Part shown: piece by piece, positions 59,641-64,000 of the stretch | Numbering within the stretch: the stretch's first letter is position 1 | Layout of the letters: each line of letters starts with the position of its first letter | From: Diplocarpon mali | Lineage: Eukaryota > Ascomycota > Leotiomycetes > Helotiales > Drepanopezizaceae | Length of the DNA stretch: 64,000 bases | Assembly: GCA_024741835.1 (NCBI GenBank) | Contig: JAENRP010000254.1 | Location: 1-64,000 of the forward strand | Direction: 5' to 3' | Made by a program: the position numbers and the translations under genes | The notes under the pieces: generated by a model | What the model was told of the DNA's origin: nothing | Database searches by the model: none | The model's input: only the letters and a program-made list of their open reading frames with translations

Positions 59641-59849
59641 TCTTATATTTTTAGAAAAGGAGAAGCTTTTGTAGTGCGCTTTATAAAAGAAAACAAATGA
59701 ACGTAACTATAAGAGAGTAGGAGCTTGTAAGTATAAGTCTCTTAATAATAAGTGACTACTTACTAGTAAGTGCAAGTTATTAAACGATTGTTTAAAAGCT
59801 TTAAAGGTTTAATAAACGAACGAAGCTCTTAAACTTCTGGCGGTTTAGG

Positions 59850-62800
59850 TTCTTAGTAAGCCTATTTGTGTGCATCTCCTTAGTAAGGAGGTAGATTATC
59901 TAAAAGCTTCCTTTCTAATACTCTTAGCGGATCTATATATTACTGATTTCGATATATCAGAGGCTTGTCTTAATCTTCTCGTTCTTTATAACAATTAGCC
60001 GAATCGTCTATTAGTTATTGCAATATATATTCTATTTAAAGAGGGAGTCTATACGAATCTCCTTAAAGAGGCGTTTTATAGCTATTATCTCCTTTATAAT
60101 AGAAACTATGCCATAGAGTTCTACTTTAATAGAAGAGAGCGTGACAGTCGCTTGGCGATTCGCTTTCTAAATAATCGGTCCTTTAAATAGGAAGAAGACG
60201 TATCCTTAGGAGGATCTGCGGGTCTCTTGGTCATCTTTAAAAGAAGCATCTAAAAACGCGACTAATTGGTATTCCCTAGCCTTAAAGCTATAGGCAATTC
60301 CTAAGAAGCGCGTGCTATATAGGTATTAAAGCGTCTAGTCCGCGGTTAAGAGGTGCTTAGAGCTTGGATTAGTTAAGAAGAAAGATAGTTAAGAGGCTGC
60401 AAACGCAATGTCTAGGTGTATTATAATCGCTATATAAAGAATAGAGCTTATTTTCTTTTAGTACTCCTTTACCTTTTTTAAAGAAGCTTACCCTAAGTTC
60501 TTAATAAACTCCTTCTTTAGTAGTAGAGTATTAGGCACTCTCCTTATATTAGCTCCGAACTTTTGAGCGATCTTCTTAATATAAGTATCATAAACTAAAG
60601 AGATCCTCTTTGCCTTCCTATCCTAAATAATCCTTACTCTAAGGAACTAGGAGATATCTCCTATAATAGTAAGCTTATACGCCCTCTTTAGGTCTTCAAT
60701 TAGACGAGTCGCCCGATTTAGGTTAGAGGCCTTATATAATACTTGAATATTATTAATATAAAACGCTATAAAGACTATGCGATCCTTTATTATGAAAATA
60801 TAAGGCTCTTTGCCTAGTAGCTTAAGTTGAAGGCCTTTAAGCGTTCTTGCGAAGTTCTTATACTATAGCGCTGGAGAGTCTTTTAGCCTATAAAGCGCGC
60901 GGTCTAGTTCTACTACTATACTAGGGCGCTTGAAGCCATTTAGTAGGAAGCATATGACTAAAGCACTCCTTAGGTCTTTAAGAGCGTTGACGAATGCATT
61001 GACGACGTCGAACTGCTTTACTTCTATATTGAAGTACGCAGCAAGCGCTATTAGTACCTTAAAAGACCTTGCTATAAGCGTGGCTATATAGATTGAGAAA
61101 ATTAAAGCTTTATCTTAAAGATCCCCTTATATAACTAGCTATAATCGGCACTTTAGAAGCTTGCTAAAGCTATTGACCTTATAAGTAAAAACCTATTTCA
61201 ATAGTATCGGCAGGAGCTTTAAGTAATCCCTTTATACGATTCTCTAATAACTCTAAGATTCCAAATTCCTAATCTCCTAGCGCCCTCCTTCCTTAAATCG
61301 TTCGCCAAAAGGGTGCTTCTCTAAGTCCAGCCATCCTTTTAGAGGCTTCGGCAGAGAGCCTTAATGCTATAGGCGGTTAAGAGACTACGCTCTATCCTTT
61401 GCCTAACTATCAACTGCAGCTTTAATAACTATATAAACTATCAAATAGTCCTTCCTATCCTTCCTTATCTATTCGTTCGCTTAAAAGGTCGATATAAACT
61501 CTTGCGTATATAAAGAGTAAGGTAAATCAATATTGCTTTAAGAGAGCATATACTTTAAAGTAGTAGCGTACACTTTTAAAGTCTCCTATTACTTAACGCT
61601 TAAGCGTCTTATCCTCTTTTGCCTAAGAAGAGGGAGTTCCTCCTTGCGCTTTTCTCTATAGGTCTCTTCCTCTATTTTTATTATTGCTAGAGGTTCCTCT
61701 AGGAGTCTAAATAGCTCTATCTCTTAAGCCTATAGTCTTTAAGCTAATATTACAACTTAAGGTATTATATTATTAAGGCCTACTCCTCTTATTAAGTCGC
61801 TTTTTATAAAACTGTTAAAGCTCCTCCTAGATCTTAGTAGTAGTGCTTCTAGCCTTCTACTAGAGTTTACTAAGGCCTGCCTTTATAATCGAAGACTCTA
61901 TCTTAAAGCCCTTAAGCCATCTCTATTCTTATGTAAAATAGCGGCTAGAGATCTGCCGATCGCCTTATAAAACTCGTCTCTAAAGACTCCCTTAAAGTTA
62001 TCTACAGTTCCTTCTTTAATAGGGCCTCTATAAGGAATTATCACCCTTAAGCTCTAATCGCTATTTGCCTTCTTAAAGACTGGCGAAGTGGCTTCTAGTT
62101 CGCTTGCTTTTACCCTTGAGTTCCTAAGCGGGTCTTTCGGAGAATTTGGATTTAAGTTAAGGCCTTTTATATTATTAGTTAAAGGCTATAGAGCAGCGTC
62201 GGTCTGCAATATAGGCTCTTCCTATACAGCGGCTTCTTCCGCGGCGATTGCATTCGGCCCTGCGATAAGCTCCGATTCTTCGAAAATGCCTTCGAACTTA
62301 GCGTCCTAAGCTCCCTCTCCCTCTTCGATCAATTAGAGGGTCGTCTTAAGTTCCTAGCGCGATATAGGGTTTGCGCGCTTAGCTTCTGGACTATAGAAGA
62401 GAGATTTGTCGAATTCGATATTATAAGTCGTTATTACTTGCTAGAGTATAAGAACCCAGATTCTATAAACATTAGAGGTAATATATCTAATTAAGTAACT
62501 TAGGTGCCTTTGTAATTCAATTTTAAAGGTTCGGCGGTCCCTCCCTGCCTCCCTCTCCTTAATTAAAGGGTATGCGCAAGCGCTATATGTATAAACGCAA
62601 CTCCAGTCGGGCTTTAAGTTCGCTGTTATCTGCTTAATAAGTAGCGGCTTATAAAATCGAAAATACTACTTAAACTAACTATAGAGAGCCTCGCTTAGTA
62701 AGATTATCTTCTTCCTAGCGAGTAGGGAGATATTGTAAAGGTATATAGTAGCCTTTATAACCTTTAGCCAAAGGCTCGCTAAAAGCCTAGCGTAGATCCT

Positions 62801-63950
62801 TATTTTAATAGAGCGTTTAATTAACTCCCTTCTTACTCGCTCTACGCCTCTATTAGGTTAGTGTATATAGGCGGGAGTAAGCTCTAAATCGATTCCCTCC
62901 TCTTTTACCTATCTCTAGTATTCTATAAGAGAGTCTTCCCTTAAGGAGATCATTAAAGTATTATTATCTTATCTAATCTTGCAAATAGAAAGCCTATATT
63001 AGCGTTTTACCTATGCTTTAAAGGCCTAGAGGACCTTTATAACTATATCTCTGCCCTTTGATCTTAATAGGAACGTCTAAAGTATACCGCTATACTTATC
63101 CTTAATTAAAAGAACCTATAAGCAACTATTATACAAGTTATTTAGAAAGTTAAAGAGATCTTAGGAGATCCTAAAGAAGGGCCTTAGAGATCGGTTCTTA
63201 AAGGTAGCGCGAGAAATAACTTGCTTAGCAGACGCTATTACGCATGCAGGGCACTCTAGCCTTTATATTCCTTTGATCTTTACTCCCTTAGCGCACTTGA
63301 CTAGCGCTTAAAGAGCCTCTGCGCCTAGGTAACCAGCGCAAAGGTGCTAAGTATACGTATTATCGTCCTGCACCTTAATAAGTGTATAGCTAGACTAAAA
63401 CCTATTATAGAGTATTATCTCAGCTATAGGGAACGCTATTAAAGTAGAGAAGTCATATTGAAGCATATTTAGGAGATCTAAATAGTTGATAGGCTTATAT
63501 TTAAAGAAAACGAGATTATAGCAATGCTTTAATTAAGCTTGCTTTATAGAATCTCTAATGCTCTTAGAGCGTAAAGTAAGGTCTACCTTAGAGTACTAAA
63601 AACCCTTATCCGCGAGGAGCCTCTCTAAGATGATATTAGTAGTAAACTCCTTTATAATAGTAATATTACAAAGCGTCATCCTTATAAGAGAGCCATTATA
63701 CTATAGAAAAGAGTCTACTATATATCTATTACCTCTCCTAATGATTAGGAGTCTTAAGGTACCTACTTTAATATATTACTATAAGTCGCCAAAAGGCTTA
63801 AAGGTGCCTGCGATAAGTAAATCCTTCGAATTAACGATATAAGTAGCTGCGCAATTATTAAAGAGCGTACTTAAGGAAAGCGGGTAGCATTCTAGCTTAG
63901 AGAGGTGGTAGATATTAAACGATTCTTCAAAAGCGTCAAAGGCAAAGGGA
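59850..63950 (-). mobile_element. Ty1/copia pol relic, RIP-mutated, continuing off the right edge
   Basis: Read right to left the domain order is that of copia elements. First comes a pre-integrase motif (LECPACVIASAKQVISR, about 63265-63215). Integrase follows (KYSGILQTFLLRSKGRD; TPAYIHQPNRGVERVRRELIKRSIKIRI, about 62880-62790). Reverse transcriptase is next (FNIEVKQFDVVNAFVNALKDLRSALVICF and VELDRALYRLKDSP, about 61050-60870; the AFYxDD box at 60749-60760; then LVYDTYIKKIAQKFG). RNase H is last (IKVELYGIVSIIKEIIAIKRLFKEI, about 60130-60055). Frames carry many TAG/TAA stops and the catalytic YVDD reads YINN (both GA to AA), so it is dead. Neither LTR was identified inside the window. Confidence 0.85.
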
Positions 63951-64000
63951 TCTATTACTATAAAGACTGGTAAGTTCTCCCTTTTGCTACTTAAACCGTC

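Overview
The window looks like a chromosome segment of a filamentous ascomycete (Pezizomycotina; Leotiomycetes/Helotiales is my best guess, inferred from protein flavour only). The evidence is monocistronic genes with short GT-AG introns of 45-120 nt, typical fungal proteins (mitochondrial cytochrome c1, Atp11, NAD-dependent glycerol-3-phosphate dehydrogenase, glycogen debranching enzyme, a DAHP synthase), a GT31-PAN glycosyltransferase, fungal BTB and bZIP families, and retroelements mutated by C-to-T changes at CpA, the signature of repeat-induced point mutation (RIP). No bacterial-type operons, CRISPR arrays, rRNA or convincing tRNA genes were seen.

Layout. 1-3.5 kb: a decayed Gypsy reverse transcriptase and a 105-bp LTR-like element, then sequence with no gene. 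3.5-8.4 kb: two minus-strand secretory-pathway genes, a GT31 glycosyltransferase and a six-exon class II-type heme peroxidase. 8.4-13.4 kb: a possible tiny gene, a second copy of the 105-bp element and a broken F-box-like gene. 13.4-38 kb is the conserved gene core: DAHP synthase (+), CYT1 (+), a long lysine-rich protein ending in an MBD4-like DNA glycosylase (+), GDB1 (-) divergent from GPD1 (+) across a 1.1-kb intergenic region carrying nine tandem CCAAT boxes, ATP11 (+), and a two-exon acidic protein of unknown function (+). 38-52 kb is a decaying accessory region: a possible transporter relic, a group of BTB/POZ genes (two intact, two broken, one doubtful) and a broken bZIP gene. 52-64 kb is AT-rich repeat sequence: an element with inverted repeats, a RIP-damaged gag on the plus strand, and a RIP-damaged Ty1/copia pol (integrase, reverse transcriptase, RNase H) on the minus strand running off the window.

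How the genes relate. The core genes are housekeeping: aromatic amino-acid entry, respiratory complex III and ATP synthase assembly, glycogen breakdown and glycerol synthesis. The shared GDB1/GPD1 upstream region is a plausible point of joint carbon or stress control. The accessory right half shows gene birth and death in a repeat-rich compartment. Splice sites and frames were worked out by hand from the sequence. Family names rest on recognised motifs, not on database searches.
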